DNA of 64,000 nucleotides from Rhodeus uyekii (lineage: Eukaryota; Chordata; Actinopteri; Cypriniformes; Acheilognathidae). The notes under the pieces are model-generated. The model was not told the origin of the DNA, did not search any database, and worked only from the letters and a program-made list of their open reading frames with translations. The stretch is from NCBI GenBank assembly GCA_037043235.1, contig JAWRVZ010000133.1, positions 1 through 64,000 on the forward strand. Direction: 5' to 3'. The translations under genes and the position numbers were made by a program. The stretch's first letter is position 1; each line of letters opens with the position of its first letter. Positions 11,512 through 24,986 of this stretch are shown here, in pieces.

Positions 11512-13337
11512 TCAGGTCTCAATTTGGGGAGAACGTATCAAAATATGACGCAAATCGGGCTATAGGTGGCGCTACAGCGACTACAAACGCGTACATGTTC
11601 ATAACTCGTAAACCGTTTGTCGTACACTCAAGTGTCTTATATCTCTGGAATCCTTGGCTCAAAACTTAAAAAATGTATATCTCCGATTTCATTTCCGCCT
11701 ATAAAAATTTTCCGCCATTTTGAATTTTCTGAAAAAAAAAGTTTTCGAACTCCTCATAGACCGTTTGTCCAAATAACGCGAAACTTCACACATATCATCT
11801 AGAGACTCTCATGACCAAAAGTTATTCAAATAATTTTGATCGGTGATTCACGCTTGCAACAACACGCTAAAACGTTCGCATAAGGCGGAGACACTTTTGC
11901 TAAAATCGTAATAGCTCTGGAACGCAAAGAGATAATCTCACCAAACTTCACATAGTCATGTATAAGCTCAATTTGTGGTCACACCAAAAAAACTGCGATG
12001 ATTGACCACTTGGTGGCGCTATATTGCGAAAAAAACACTCAATCACCTGTACAGGGTCACATGGTAGTCCGATTGACCTGAGACTTGTCATGCACGGTCT
12101 TTGTCCAAGGGTCCATGATGGTCTATGAGGACATTGGTGTATCTCAAAAAACATGACCGTCATCGGCCAATGAACTTTGAGCATCAATTAGACCAGCTTA
12201 ACGAAGGTCGATCGGAACGAAACTCGATGGGCGTGTTTGACGCATGGCCATAGTGGTCTGTCAGAATTTTGAAAAAAATCGGACACTAGTTGGCGCTAAC
12301 AAGTTTTTTGCGTCTCTACTCACGTGGTATTTCACGCATCCACAGAATATTGATATCATATGATAGATCTCCTCATACTGAACAACTTTGCCTCAAAAAC
12401 CACTGCTGTCAATCAAATTGTTTGCGAAATATTGGAGATTTTTGAAATTTCAAATTTTTCGAACTCGTCATAGGCGGTCAATACGATTGGCTTGAAAATT
12501 CATACGCATCATCTAGGGACACTCAAGGCAAAAAGTTATTCAAAGAATTTTGATTAGTTAACCCGTTCAGCAGATATAATTTTTCATATATTTCAGATCT
12601 GGCCTATTGTGAATAAAAAGCCTATATATCTCGTCCACAAACAAGAAACTTCACCAAACTGTGTAAATGTTAAGAACAAGTCATTTTGAAGAAATGTGTC
12701 GGGTTTCATGTATTTCTGCTGCTCATAGGGCTCACAATAAATTATAAACACTCTCTATTTTAAAATCGTAGAAAAGCTGTAATACTACTTTTGTCCACAA
12801 GAGGCACCATCAGGCTAGAAAATCTTTTTATGTGGAGAACAAGTCAGATTGACATAGACTGACATAAACTGACAGAACAGTTCAGATGTTCAGTTCACAA
12901 TATTAATATCATTTAATCTTCTCAGTCTGAACATCTTTGAAAGATGTCTATTCACACAGAGTAGAAACTTCACAGAACTGTGCTCATTAGGTAAACTAGT
13001 CAGATTGACAAATTCCCATACTGAAATTTTTTTTAACATGTCTATATATCATTTACACAAACTAGAAACTTCATAAAGCTCTGTTTATGTGGAGAACAAG
13101 TCAGATTGACATAGACCGACATAACTGTTCATATGTTCAGTTCACAATGTCAATATCATTTGATCTTCTCATTCTGAACATCTTTGAAAGATGTCTATAC
13201 ATTGTTTACACAAAGTAGAAACTTCACAGAACTGTGCACATTAGGAGAACTAGTCAGATTGACCACAAACCGTCATGACAGCTCAGATGGTCCTGCTACG
13301 TTTGAACCCCGGTCATTGCTGCTTGCAGCTATATTTA
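11512..13337 (+). mobile_element. Family B unit, 5' end lost, 3' end intact
   Basis: It is offset by 1,753 bp from the preceding copy and nearly identical to it across about 12,200-13,010. A deletion of about 70 bp occurs after GTCAGATTGACAAA (about 13014), across sequence that the previous copy retains at about 11258-11332. The 3' end is complete: ACGTTTGAACCCCGG near 13308, palindrome GCTGCTTGCAGC and TATATTTA to 13337. Confidence 0.75.
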
Positions 13338-15275
13338 TTATTATATTTATTATTATTATTATTATTATTCTGCCGTACTTCTTATCGTGCAGACCAAACC
13401 GTAAGGTCTAGAGACTTGAAAGTTGGTCAGATGGTAGGTCTCAATTTGGGGAGAACGTATCAAAATATGACGCAAATCGGGCAATAGGTGGCGCTACAGC
13501 AACTACAAACGCGTACACGCTCATAACTCGTAAACCGTTTGTCGTAGACTCAAGTGTCTTATATCCCTGGAATCCTTGGCTCAAGACTTAAAAAATGTAT
13601 ATCTCCGATTTCATTTCCGCCTATAAAAATTTTCCGCCATTTTGAATTTTCTGAAAAAAATTTTTTTCGAACTCCTCATAGGCCGTTTGTCCAAATCACG
13701 CAAAATTTCCCACGCATCATCTAGAGACTCTCATAACCAAAAGTTGTCAAAGGAATTTTGATCGGTGATTCACGCTTGCAACAAGACAATAAAACGTTTG
13801 CATAAGGCGGAGACACTTTTGCTAAAATCGTAATACCTCTGGAACGCAAAGAGATAATCTCACCAAACTTCACATAGTCATGTATAAGATCAATATGTGG
13901 TCACACCAAAAAAACTGCGATGATTGACCACTTGGTGGCGCTATATTGCGAAAAAAACACTCAATCACCTGTACAGGGTCACATGGTAGTCCGATTGACC
14001 TGAGACTTGTCATGCACGGTCTTTGTCCAAGGGTCCATGATGGTCTATGAGGACATTGGTGTATCTCAAAAAACATGACCGTTATCGGCCAATGAACTTT
14101 GAGCATCAATTAGACTAGCTTAACGAAGGTCGATCGGAACGAAACTCTATGGGCGTGTTTGACTCATGGCCCTAGTGGTCTGTCAGAATTTTGAAGAAAA
14201 TCGGACACTAGTTGGCGCTAACAAGTTTTTTGCGTCTCTACTCACGTGGTGTTTCACGCATCCACAGAATATTGATATCATCTGATAGATCTCCTCATAA
14301 TGAACAACTTTGCCTCAAGAACCACTGCTGTCAATCAAATTGTTTGCGAAATATTGGAGATTTTTGAAATTTCAAATTTTTCGAACTCGTCATAGGCCGT
14401 CAATCTCACTGGCTTGAAAATTCACACGCATCATCTAGGAACACACAAGGCAAAAAGTTGTCAAAGGATTTTCGATCAGTTAAACCGTTCAGCAGATACA
14501 ATTTTTCATATATTTCTGATTTGGCCTATTATGATTAAAATGTCTATATATCTTGTCCAAAAACAAGAAACTTCACAAAACTGTGTAAATGTTAAGAACA
14601 AGACATTATGAAGAAACTTGTGAGGTTTCATGTATTTCTGATGCTCGTACGGCTCACAATAAATTATAAACACTCTATACTTTAAAATCTTAGAAAAGCT
14701 GTAATACTACTTTTGTCCACAAGAGAAACGTCACAGAACTGTGAACATGTTAAGATCAAGTCATTTTGAAGAAATGTGTGAGGTCTCATGTATTTCTGAT
14801 GCTCATAGGGCTCACAATAAATTATAAACGATCTATATTTTAAAATCTTAGAAAAGCTGTAATACTAATTTTGTCCACAAGAGGCACCGTCAGGCTAGAA
14901 AATCTTTTCATGTGTGGAACAAGTCAGATTGACATAGACTGACATAACAGTTCAGATGATATGATGTGTGGTGTTAAACATATCCACACTATATTACTAT
15001 CATTTGATAGATCTTCCTATAGTGAAAAAATGTGTAATATGATATGTCTATGAAGTTTCTAGTTTGTGTAAACGATATATAAAGATGTGTTTATATGGAG
15101 AACAAGTCAGATTGATATAGACCGACATAACAGTTCAGATGTTCAGTTCACAATATTAATATCATTTGATCTTCTCATTCTGAACATCTTTGAAAGATGT
15201 CTATACATTGTTTGAACAAAGTAGAAACTTCACAGAACTGTGCACATTAGGATAACTAGTCAGATTGACCACAAA
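13338..15275 (+). mobile_element. Family B unit, 3' end replaced by family A
   Basis: The B body starts with an expanded, slightly irregular TTATTA tract and the CCGTACTTC edge. It is interrupted at about 15275, where the B text CAGATTGACCACAAAC is followed by ACCTATTGTTTCCGTTCC, the second half of a family A hairpin terminus. The B 3' motif and palindrome are absent. Confidence 0.75.
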
Positions 15276-17151
15276 CACCTATTGTTTCCGTTCCGGTTCT
15301 TTATTATTATTATTCATCTTCTTCTTCTTCTTCTTCTTCTTCTTCCGCCATGGAAGTCTATGTAAGGCCATAGAACCGTTTGCGGGAAAATGATAAAATT
15401 TGGCACACTGATAGAGGACAAGCCAATCATTGACCATAGCAAGTTTGAAGTCTCTAACTCAATGTCTCTAGCGCCACCAACTGTCCAAAGTTGAACTCAC
15501 GTTTACGTAAATAACTTTTGAACCGTTTGTCCTAGAAACAAAATTCTTTCGTCCACTAATTCCTTGGCTCAAGCCGATTCGATTCCATCCTATGACGTCA
15601 TTTTCCGTCATGAATATTTTTCCGCCATTTTGAATTTTATGAAAAACCTACTTTTTCGAACTCCTCCTAGGCCGTTTGTCCGATTTTCACGAAAATTGAA
15701 CCACATCATCTCCAGACCATGATGACAAAAAGTTATTAAAAGAAAGTTGATACGTCAAACTGTTTACGAATAACTTGCGAAAAAAATCGACAAAATGGCA
15801 GCATAAATGAAAGCGAGGCTATATCTCCACAACGCATTAGCGTAATCTGACCAAACTTGGTGTCTGTTACGTCAATCATGGTCTGAGGCTACCTGCAGAG
15901 TTTTAGCGCTCTGCCCCCTAGTGGTCTGGAGATATAAAAAAGTGAAATATTTGCTTATAACTCCTGAATGCTTCGACCAAAAATAATAAAACTGGTCTCG
16001 TTAGATTCAGGGCATCATGCCGAGTCGTGCGATACAAAATTTTCCCATATCGGCCATTTTGAGGGTCGGCCATTTTGAATTTTGTCATAAATTGCTATAT
16101 TTAACAAACATATTGTCGTATCGTTATGAAACTCGATATGTGTCTTCGGCATCTGGGCCTGATACAACACAAAAAGTTTCGAGGCAGCGCCACCTTGTGG
16201 TTAAAAGTTATAAACAAATTTGCAAAAATGCTAATAACTTTTGAACACGTTAACCTATGGTAAAATAAGTTGTCTTTGTACGTTCCTTGGGTCAAACCGA
16301 GAACACAGATACCAAATTTGTCATAGTCGGCCAAACTTCCTGTCCGCCATGTTGTTTTTCTTTAAAAACCTACTTTTTCAAACTCCTCCGACACCGTTTG
16401 TCCAATTTTCACCAAAATTGAATCATAACATCTTCAGACGATGCTGACAAAAAGTTATTAAAATAAAGTTGATTCGTCAAACAGGTTTCGATAAAATTGC
16501 GAACGAATTTGACCAAATGGCCACCAAATAAAGCGAGGCTATATCTCCGCAACGCATTAGCGTATTCTGACCAAACTTTCTGTGTGTCATGTCAATCATG
16601 ATCTGAGGCTACCTGCAGAGTTTTGGCGCTCTGCCCCCTAGTGGTCAGGAGATATGAAAAACTGACATTTTTGATTATAACTCCTGAACGCTTTGTCCAA
16701 AAATCATGAAACTGCTGTCTTTAGATTCAATGCATCATGCCGAGTCCTGCGATACCAAATTTTACCATATCGGCCATTTTCAGCGTCAGCTATTTAGAAT
16801 TTTGTCATGAAATGCTATGCTTAACAAACACATGACTTTAAAGCTGTGTTTCATCAATGCTTTACCCCATTGACACCAAACTTTGCATGTGTCATTGTCA
16901 CTTCACTCTGGATAAACCACGTGATTTGACATATCAGTTTGGTTACAGCGCTGCCTGTTGGTCAAACGTGATAAACCGTTAAATCGAATTACTAAAGACC
17001 GTATTGATGATTTTTCAGCCATTTAGACTGAAGTCATATTGAAATGTCTTTAGATGCTTCCTGCTGTTGGTCTGATGCTGCCAGCCATGTCGCATGACAT
17101 TTAATGCCTTCTTTGTGCTTGGCCCCGTCATGGCTGCTTGCAGCTATATTT
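15276..17151 (+). mobile_element. Family A long unit, half of 5' hairpin missing
   Basis: This long unit begins inside the hairpin terminus (ACCTATTG onward) and continues through a CTT-rich tract (about 15315-15352). It has both copies of the central segment and ends GTGCTTGGCCCCGTCATGGCTGCTTGCAGC-TATATTTA. The 3' inverted motif here matches the 5' terminus GGGGCCAAGCAC over 12 of 12. The final A at 17152 is shared with the next AGGGG. Confidence 0.8.
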
Positions 17152-17322
17152 AGGGGCCAAGCACCGAAGGTGCGGAGGCACCTATTGTTTTTGTTCCGGT
17201 TCTTATTATTAGGGGCCAAGCACCGAAGGTGCGGAGGCACCTATTGTTTTTGTTCCGGTTCTTATTAGGGGCCAAGCACCGAAGGTGCGGAGGCACCTAT
17301 TGTTTTTGTTCCGGTTCTTATT
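17152..17322 (+). repeat. Three tandem family A 5'-terminal hairpin units
   Basis: Units start at 17152, 17211 and 17267 (spacings 59 and 56, differing by one TTA). The first joins directly to the preceding element's TATATTTA. Only the third abuts an element body, so two are solo termini. Confidence 0.9.
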
Positions 17323-18400
17323 ATTATTATTATTATTATTCTTCTTCTGCCATTGAAGTCTATGACAGCCCATAGAACCGTAAGCGGGAAAATGAAAAAA
17401 AGTTGGCACACTGATAAAGGAGAGTCCAATCATTGACCATAGCAAAATTGAAGTCTCTAACTCAATCTCTCTAGCGCCACCAACTGTCCAAAGTTGCACT
17501 CACGTTTACGTAAATAACTTTTGAACCGTATGTCCTAGAAACAAAATTCTTTTGTCCACTGATTCCTTGGCTCAAGACGATTCGATTGCACCCTATGACG
17601 TCATTTTCCGTCATGAAGATTTTCCCGCCATTTTGAATTTTATGAAAAACCTACTTTGTCGAACTCCTCCTAGGCCGTTCGTCCGATGTTCACGAAAATT
17701 GAACCACATCATCTCCCGACAATGTGGACAAAACGATATATAAAGAAAGTTGATTCGTCAAACCGTTTACGAATAACTCGCGAAAGAATCTGAGGTAAAA
17801 GTCGCCAAAATGAAATTGAGGCTTTATCTCCCCAATGCATTAGCCTTTTCTGACCAAACTAGGTGTGTGTTATGTCAATCATGGTTTGAGGCTACCTGCA
17901 GAGTTTTGGCGCTGTGCCCCCTAGTGGTCAGGAGTTATCAAAAACTGACTTTTTTGCTTATAACTTCTGAACCCTTTGGCCAAAAATCATGAAACTGGTC
18001 TCTTTAGATCCAGTGGGTCATGCCGAGTCCTGTGATAGCAAATATTCCCATATCGGGCATTTTGAGCGTCTGCCATTTCGATTTTTCTTATAAGATGCTA
18101 TGTTTAACAAACACATGACTTTAGTGCTCTGTCAGCCATGGTTTACCCAATTTACCCAATGTACCACATGAATTGACACTACAATTTGGTTACAGCGCTG
18201 CCTGTTGGTCGAACGTGATAAACCATTAAATCGAACTACTAAAGACCGTATTGTTGATTTTTCAGCCATTTAGACTTAAGTCATATTGAAATGTCTTTAG
18301 ATTCTTACTGCCGTTGGTCTGATGATGCCAGCCATGTCGGCATGACATTTAATGCCCTCCTTGCGCTTGGCCCCGTGATGGCTGCTAGCAGCTATATTTA
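17152..18400 (+). mobile_element. Family A short unit (P subtype) with three hairpins
   Basis: The body is indistinguishable by eye from the P unit ending at 7793, apart from TTA number. The 3' end TATATTTA is at 18400. It starts the second R/P alternating block. Confidence 0.85.
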
Positions 18401-19509
18401 TTATTATTATTATTATTCTTCTTCTGCCATTGAAGTCTATGACAGCCCATAGAACCGTAAGCGGGAAAATGAAAAAAAGTTGGCACACTCATAAAGGAGA
18501 GTCCAATCATTGACCATAGCAAAATTGAAGTCTCTAACTCAATCTCTATAGCGCCACCAACCGTCCAAAGTTGCACTCACGTTTACGTAAATAACTTTTG
18601 AACCGTATGTCCTAGAAACAAAATTCTTTTGTCCACTGATTCCTTGGCTCAAGACGATTCGATTGCACCCTATGACGTCATTTTCCGTCATGAAAATTTT
18701 CCCGCCATTTTGAATTTTATGAAAAACCTACTTTGTCGAACTCCTCCTAGGCCGTTCGTCCGATCTTCACGAAAATTGAACCACATCATCTCCCGACAAT
18801 GTGGACAAAACGATATATAAAGAAAGTTGATTCGACAAACCGTTTACGAATAACTCGCGAAAGAATCCGAGGTAAAAGTCGCCAAATTGAAACTGAGGCT
18901 TTATCTCCGCAATGCATTAGTCTTTTCTGACCAAACTAGGTGTGTGTTATGTCAATCATGGTCTGAGGCTACCTGCAGAGTTTTGGCGCTCTGCCCCCTA
19001 GTGGTCAGGAGTTATGAAAAACTGACTTTTTTGCTTATAACTTCTGAACCCTTTGGCCAAAAAACATGAAACTGGTCTCTTTAGATCCAGTGGGTCATGC
19101 CGAGTCCTGTGATACCAAATATTCCCATATCGGCCATTTTGAGCGTCTGCCATTTCGATTTTTCTTATAAGATGCTAAGTTTAACAAACACATGACTTTA
19201 GTGCTCTGTCAGCAATGGTTTACCCAATTGAAAGCAAACTTTGCATGTGTCAGTCACCACACTCTCAATGTACCACATGAATTGACACTACAATTTGGTT
19301 ACAGCGCTGCCTGTTGGTTGAATGTGATAAACCATTAAATCGAAATACTAAAGACCGTATTGTTGATTTTTCAGCCATTTAGACTTAAGTCATATTGAAA
19401 TGTCTTTAGATTCTTACTGCCGTTGGTCTGATGATGCAAGCCATGTCGGCATAACATGTAATGCCCTCCTTGCGCTTGGCCCCGTGATGGCTGCTAGCAG
19501 CTATATTTA
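18401..19509 (+). mobile_element. Family A short unit (R subtype)
   Basis: The R-subtype body matches the units at 309-1530, 22811-23913 and 24987-26152. It has no hairpin terminus; the junction is TATATTTA-(TTATTA)n-CTTCTTCTGCC. Confidence 0.85.
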
Positions 19510-20583
19510 TTATTATTATTATTCTTCTTCTGCCATTGAAGTCTATGACAGCCCATAGAACCGTAAGCGGGAAAATGAAAAAAAGTTGGCACACTGATAA
19601 AGGAGAGTCCAATCATTGACCATAGCAAAATTGAAGTCTCTAACTCAATCTCTCTAGCGCCACCAACTGTCCAAAGTTGCACTCACGTTTACGTAAATAA
19701 CTTTTGAACCGTATGTCCTAGAAACAAAATTCTTTTGTCCACTGATTCCTTGGCTCAAGACGATTCGATTGCACCCTATGACGTCATTTTCCGTCATGAA
19801 GATTTTCCCGCCATTTTGAATTTTATGAAAAACCTACTTTGTCGAACTCCTCCTAGGCCGTTCATCCGATGTTCACGAAAATTGAACCACATCATCTCCC
19901 GACAATGTGGACAAAACGATATATAAAGAAAGTTGATTCGTCAAACCGTTTACGAATAACTCGCGAAAGAATCTGAGGTAAAAGTCGCCAAAATGAAATT
20001 GAGGCTTTATCTCCCCAATGCATTAGCCTTTTCTGACCAAACTAGGTGTGTGTTATGTCAATCATGGTTTGAGGCTACCTGCAGAGTTTTGGCGCTGTGC
20101 CCCCTAGTGGTCAGGAGTTATCAAAAACTGACTTTTTTGCTTATAACTTCTGAACCCTTTGGCCAAAAATCATGAAACTGGTCTCTTTAGATCCAGTGGG
20201 TCATGCCGAGTCCTGTGATAGCAAATATTCCCATATCGGGCATTTTGAGCGTCTGCCATTTCGATTTTTCTTATAAGATGCTATGTTTAACAAACACATG
20301 ACTTTAGTGCTCTGTCAGCCATGGTTTACCCAATTTACCCAATGTACCACATGAATTGACACTACAATTTGGTTACAGCGCTGCCTGTTGGTCGAACGTG
20401 ATAAACCATTAAATCGAACTACTAAAGACCGTATTGTTGATTTTTCAGCCATTTAGACTTAAGTCATATTGAAATGTCTTTAGATTCTTACTGCCGTTGG
20501 TCTGATGATGCCAGCCATGTCGGCATGACATTTAATGCCCTCCTTGCGCTTGGCCCCGTGATGGCTGCTAGCAGCTATATTTA
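19510..20583 (+). mobile_element. Family A short unit (P subtype)
   Basis: This P unit differs from its sisters by a change in the GGCCGTTC(A/G)TCC phrase (A here, near 19863), shared with the P unit at 23914-24986. Its 3' end is followed by a complete family B element. Confidence 0.85.
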
Positions 20584-20588
20584 TTATT

Positions 20589-20634
20589 AGGGGTTCAAAC
20601 GCGAAGCGTTGAAAACCTATTGTAATTGTTAGGA

Positions 20635-20666
<32 letters not shown>

Positions 20667-22810
20667 CTTCTGCCGTAATGCGTCTTGTGCAGACCAAACC
20701 GTAAGGTCTAGAGACTTGAAACTTTGTCAGATGGTAGGTCTCAATTTGGGGAGAACGTATCAAAATATGACGCAAATCGGGCTATAGGTGGCGCTACAGC
20801 GACTACAAACGCGTACATGTTCATAACTCGTAAACCGTTTGTCGTACACTCAAGTGTCTTATATCTCTGGAATCCTTGGCTCAAGACTTAAAAAATGTAT
20901 ATCTCCGATTTCATTTCCGCCTATAAAAATTTTCCGCCATTTTGAATTTTCTGAAAAAAAAAGTTTTCGAACTCCTCATAGACCGTTTGTCCAAATAACG
21001 CGAAACTTCACACATATCATCTAGAGACTCTCATGACTAAAAGTTATTCAAATAATTTTGATCGGTGATTCACGCTTGCAACGACACGCTAAAACGTTCG
21101 CATAAGGCAGAGACACTTTTGCTAAAATTGTAATAGCTGTGGAACGCAAAGAGATAATCTCACCAAACTTCACATAGTCATGTATAAGCTCAATTTGTGG
21201 TCACACCAAAAAAACTGCGATGATTGACCACTTGGTGGCGCTATATTGCGAAAAAAACACTCAATCACCTGTACAGGGTCACATGGTAGTCCGATTGACC
21301 TGAGACTTGTCATGCACGGTCTTTGTCCAAGGGTCCATGATGGTCTATGAGGACATTGGTGTATCTCAAAAAACATGACCGTCATCGGCCAATGAACTTT
21401 GAGCATCAATTAGACCAGGTTAACGAAGGTCGATCGGAACGAAACTCGATGGGCGTGTTTGACTCATGGCCCTAGTGGTCTGTCAGAATTTTGAAGAAAA
21501 TCGGACACTAGTTGGCGCTAACGAGTTTTTTGCGTCTCTACTCACGTGGTGTTTCACGCATCCCCAAAATATTGATATCATCTGATAGATCTCCTCATAC
21601 TGAACAACTTTGCCTCAAGAACCACTGCTGTCAATCAAATTGTTTGCGAAATATTGGAGATTTTTGAAATTTCAAATTTTTCGAACTCGTCATAGGCCGT
21701 CAATCTCACTGGCTTGAAAATTCACACGCATCATCTAGGGACAGTCAAGGCAAAAAGTTGTCAAAGGATTTTCGATTAGTTAAACCGTTCAGCAGATACA
21801 ATTTTTCATATATTTCTGATTTGGCCTATTGTGATTAAAATGTCTATATATCTTGTCCACAAACAAAAAACTTCACAAAACTGTGTAAATGTTAAGAACA
21901 AGTCATTTTGAAAAAACTTGTGAGGTTTCATGTATTTCTGATGCTCGTACGGCTCACAATAAATTATAAACGATCTACATTTTAAAATCTTAGAAAAGCT
22001 GTAATACTAGTTTTGTCCACAAGAGAAACGTCACAGATCTGTGAACATGTTAAGAACAAGTCATTTTGAAGAAATGTGTCAGGTCTCATGTATTTCTGAT
22101 GCTCATAGGGCTCACAATAAATTACAAATGATCTACATTTTAAAATCTTAGAAAAGCTGTAATATTACTTTTGTCCACAAGAGGCACCATCAGGCTAGAA
22201 AATCTTTTTATGTGGAGAACAAGTCAGATTGACATAGACTGACATAAACTGACAGAACAGTTCAGATGTTCAGTTCACAATATTAATATCATTTAATCTT
22301 CTCAGTCTGAACATCTTTGAAAGATGTCTATTCATTGTTTGCACAGAGTAGAAACTTCACAGACCTGTGCTCATTAGGAAAAAAAATAGTCAGATTGACA
22401 AAAAAAGGTCATAACAGTTCAAATGATATGATGTGTAGTGTTAAACATATCCACATTGTTATCATTTGATAGATCTTCCCATGCTGAAAAAAATTGTAAC
22501 ATGTCTATGTATCATTTACACAAACTAGAAACTTCATAAAGCTCTGTTTATGTGGAGAACAAGTCAGATTGACATAGACCGACATACACCGACATAACGG
22601 TTCATATGTTCAATTCACAATATCAATATCATTTGATCTTCTCATTCTGAACATCTTTAAAAGATGTCTATTCATTGTTTACACAAAGTAGAAACTTCAC
22701 AGAACTGTGCACATTAGGAGAACTAGTCAGATTGACCACAAACCGTCTTGACAGCTCAGATGGTCTTGCGACGTTTGAACCCCGGTCATTGCTGCTTGCA
22801 GCTATATTTA
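20589..22810 (+). mobile_element. Full-length family B reference copy (2,222 bp)
   Basis: This is the only B copy here with both ends intact beside family A units. The 5' motif GGGGTTCAAACG is at 20590-20601 in a C-GAA-G hairpin. A long TTA tract follows, then the B body. The 3' inverted copy CGTTTGAACCCC is at 22772-22783, the palindrome GCTGCTTGCAGC at 22791-22802 and TATATTTA to 22810. It sits between a P and an R unit without breaking their alternation, which suggests insertion into a pre-existing A array. The asymmetric inverted ends and 3' hairpin fit Helitron2/Helentron non-autonomous elements. It has no coding capacity. Confidence 0.8.
22772..22802 (+). other. Family B 3' terminal signal: inverted motif plus hairpin
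   Basis: CGTTTGAACCCC (22772-22783) is the reverse complement of the 5' terminal GGGGTTCAAACG at 20590-20601. GGTCATT separates it from GCTGCTTGCAGC (22791-22802), which can pair as GCTGC/GCAGC around TT. Confidence 0.85.
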
Positions 22811-23913
22811 TTATTATTATTCTTCTTCTGCCATTGAAGTCTATGACAGCCCATAGAACCGTAAGCGGGAAAATGAAAAAAAGTTGGCACACTCATAAAG
22901 GAGAGTCCAATCATTGACCATAGCAAAATTGAAGTCTCTAACTCAATCTCTATAGCGCCACCAACCGTCCAAAGTTGCACTCACGTTTACGTAAATAACT
23001 TTTGAACCGTATGTCCTAGAAACAAAATTCTTTTGTCCACTGATTCCTTGGCTCAAGACGATTCGATTGCACCCTATGACGTCATTTTCCGTCATGAAAA
23101 TTTTCCCGCCATTTTGAATTTTATGAAAAACCTACTTTGTCGAACTCCTCCTAGGCCGTTCGTCCGATCTTCACGAAAATTGAACCACATCATCTCCCGA
23201 CAATGTGGACAAAACGATATATAAAGAAAGTTGATTCGACAAACCGTTTACGAATAACTCGCGAAAGAATCCGAGGTAAAAGTCGCCAAATTGAAACTGA
23301 GGCTTTATCTCCGCAATGCATTAGTCTTTTCTGACCAAACTAGGTGTGTGTTATGTCAATCATGGTCTGAGGCTACCTGCAGAGTTTTGGCGCTCTGCCC
23401 CCTAGTGGTCAGGAGTTATGAAAAACTGACTTTTTTGCTTATAACTTCTGAACCCTTTGGCCAAAAAACATGAAACTGGTCTCTTTAGATCCAGTGGGTC
23501 ATGCCGAGTCCTGTGATACCAAATATTCCCATATCGGCCATTTTGAGCGTCTGCCATTTCGATTTTTCTTATAAGATGCTAAGTTTAACAAACACATGAC
23601 TTTAGTGCTCTGTCAGCAATGGTTTACCCAATTGAAAGCAAACTTTGCATGTGTCAGTCACCACACTCTCAATGTACCACATGAATTGACACTACAATTT
23701 GGTTACAGCGCTGCCTGTTGGTTGAATGTGATAAACCATTAAATCGAAATACTAAAGACCGTATTGTTGATTTTTCAGCCATTTAGACTTAAGTCATATT
23801 GAAATGTCTTTAGATTCTTACTGCCGTTGGTCTGATGATGCAAGCCATGTCGGCATAACATGTAATGCCCTCCTTGCGCTTGGCCCCGTGATGGCTGCTA
23901 GCAGCTATATTTA
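22811..23913 (+). mobile_element. Family A short unit (R subtype)
   Basis: An R-subtype short unit joined to the B element by TTATTATTATT. Its body is identical by eye to the R units at 309, 2639 and 18401. Confidence 0.85.
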
Positions 23914-24986
23914 TTATTATTATTATTCTTCTTCTGCCATTGAAGTCTATGACAGCCCATAGAACCGTAAGCGGGAAAATGAAAAAAAGTTGGCACACTG
24001 ATAAAGGAGAGTCCAATCATTGACCATAGCAAAATTGAAGTCTCTAACTCAATCTCTCTAGCGCCACCAACTGTCCAAAGTTGCACTCACGTTTACGTAA
24101 ATAACTTTTGAACCGTATGTCCTAGAAACAAAATTCTTTTGTCCACTGATTCCTTGGCTCAAGACGATTCGATTGCACCCTATGACGTCATTTTCCGTCA
24201 TGAAGATTTTCCCGCCATTTTGAATTTTATGAAAAACCTACTTTGTCGAACTCCTCCTAGGCCGTTCATCCGATGTTCACGAAAATTGAACCACATCATC
24301 TCCCGACAATGTGGACAAAACGATATATAAAGAAAGTTGATTCGTCAAACCGTTTACGAATAACTCGCGAAAGAATCTGAGGTAAAAGTCGCCAAAATGA
24401 AATTGAGGCTTTATCTCCCCAATGCATTAGCCTTTTCTGACCAAACTAGGTGTGTGTTATGTCAATCATGGTTTGAGGCTACCTGCAGAGTTTTGGCGCT
24501 GTGCCCCCTAGTGGTCAGGAGTTATCAAAAACTGACTTTTTTGCTTATAACTTCTGAACCCTTTGGCCAAAAATCATGAAACTGGTCTCTTTAGATCCAG
24601 TGGGTCATGCCGAGTCCTGTGATAGCAAATATTCCCATATCGGGCATTTTGAGCGTCTGCCATTTCGATTTTTCTTATAAGATGCTATGTTTAACAAACA
24701 CATGACTTTAGTGCTCTGTCAGCCATGGTTTACCCAATTTACCCAATGTACCACATGAATTGACACTACAATTTGGTTACAGCGCTGCCTGTTGGTCGAA
24801 CGTGATAAACCATTAAATCGAACTACTAAAGACCGTATTGTTGATTTTTCAGCCATTTAGACTTAAGTCATATTGAAATGTCTTTAGATTCTTACTGCCG
24901 TTGGTCTGATGATGCCAGCCATGTCGGCATGACATTTAATGCCCTCCTTGCGCTTGGCCCCGTGATGGCTGCTAGCAGCTATATTT
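23914..24986 (+). mobile_element. Family A short unit (P subtype)
   Basis: This P unit is nearly identical to 19510-20583, including the CATCC variant. Its TATATTTA is fused directly, with a shared A at 24987, to the next hairpin terminus and no extra TTA. Confidence 0.85.
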
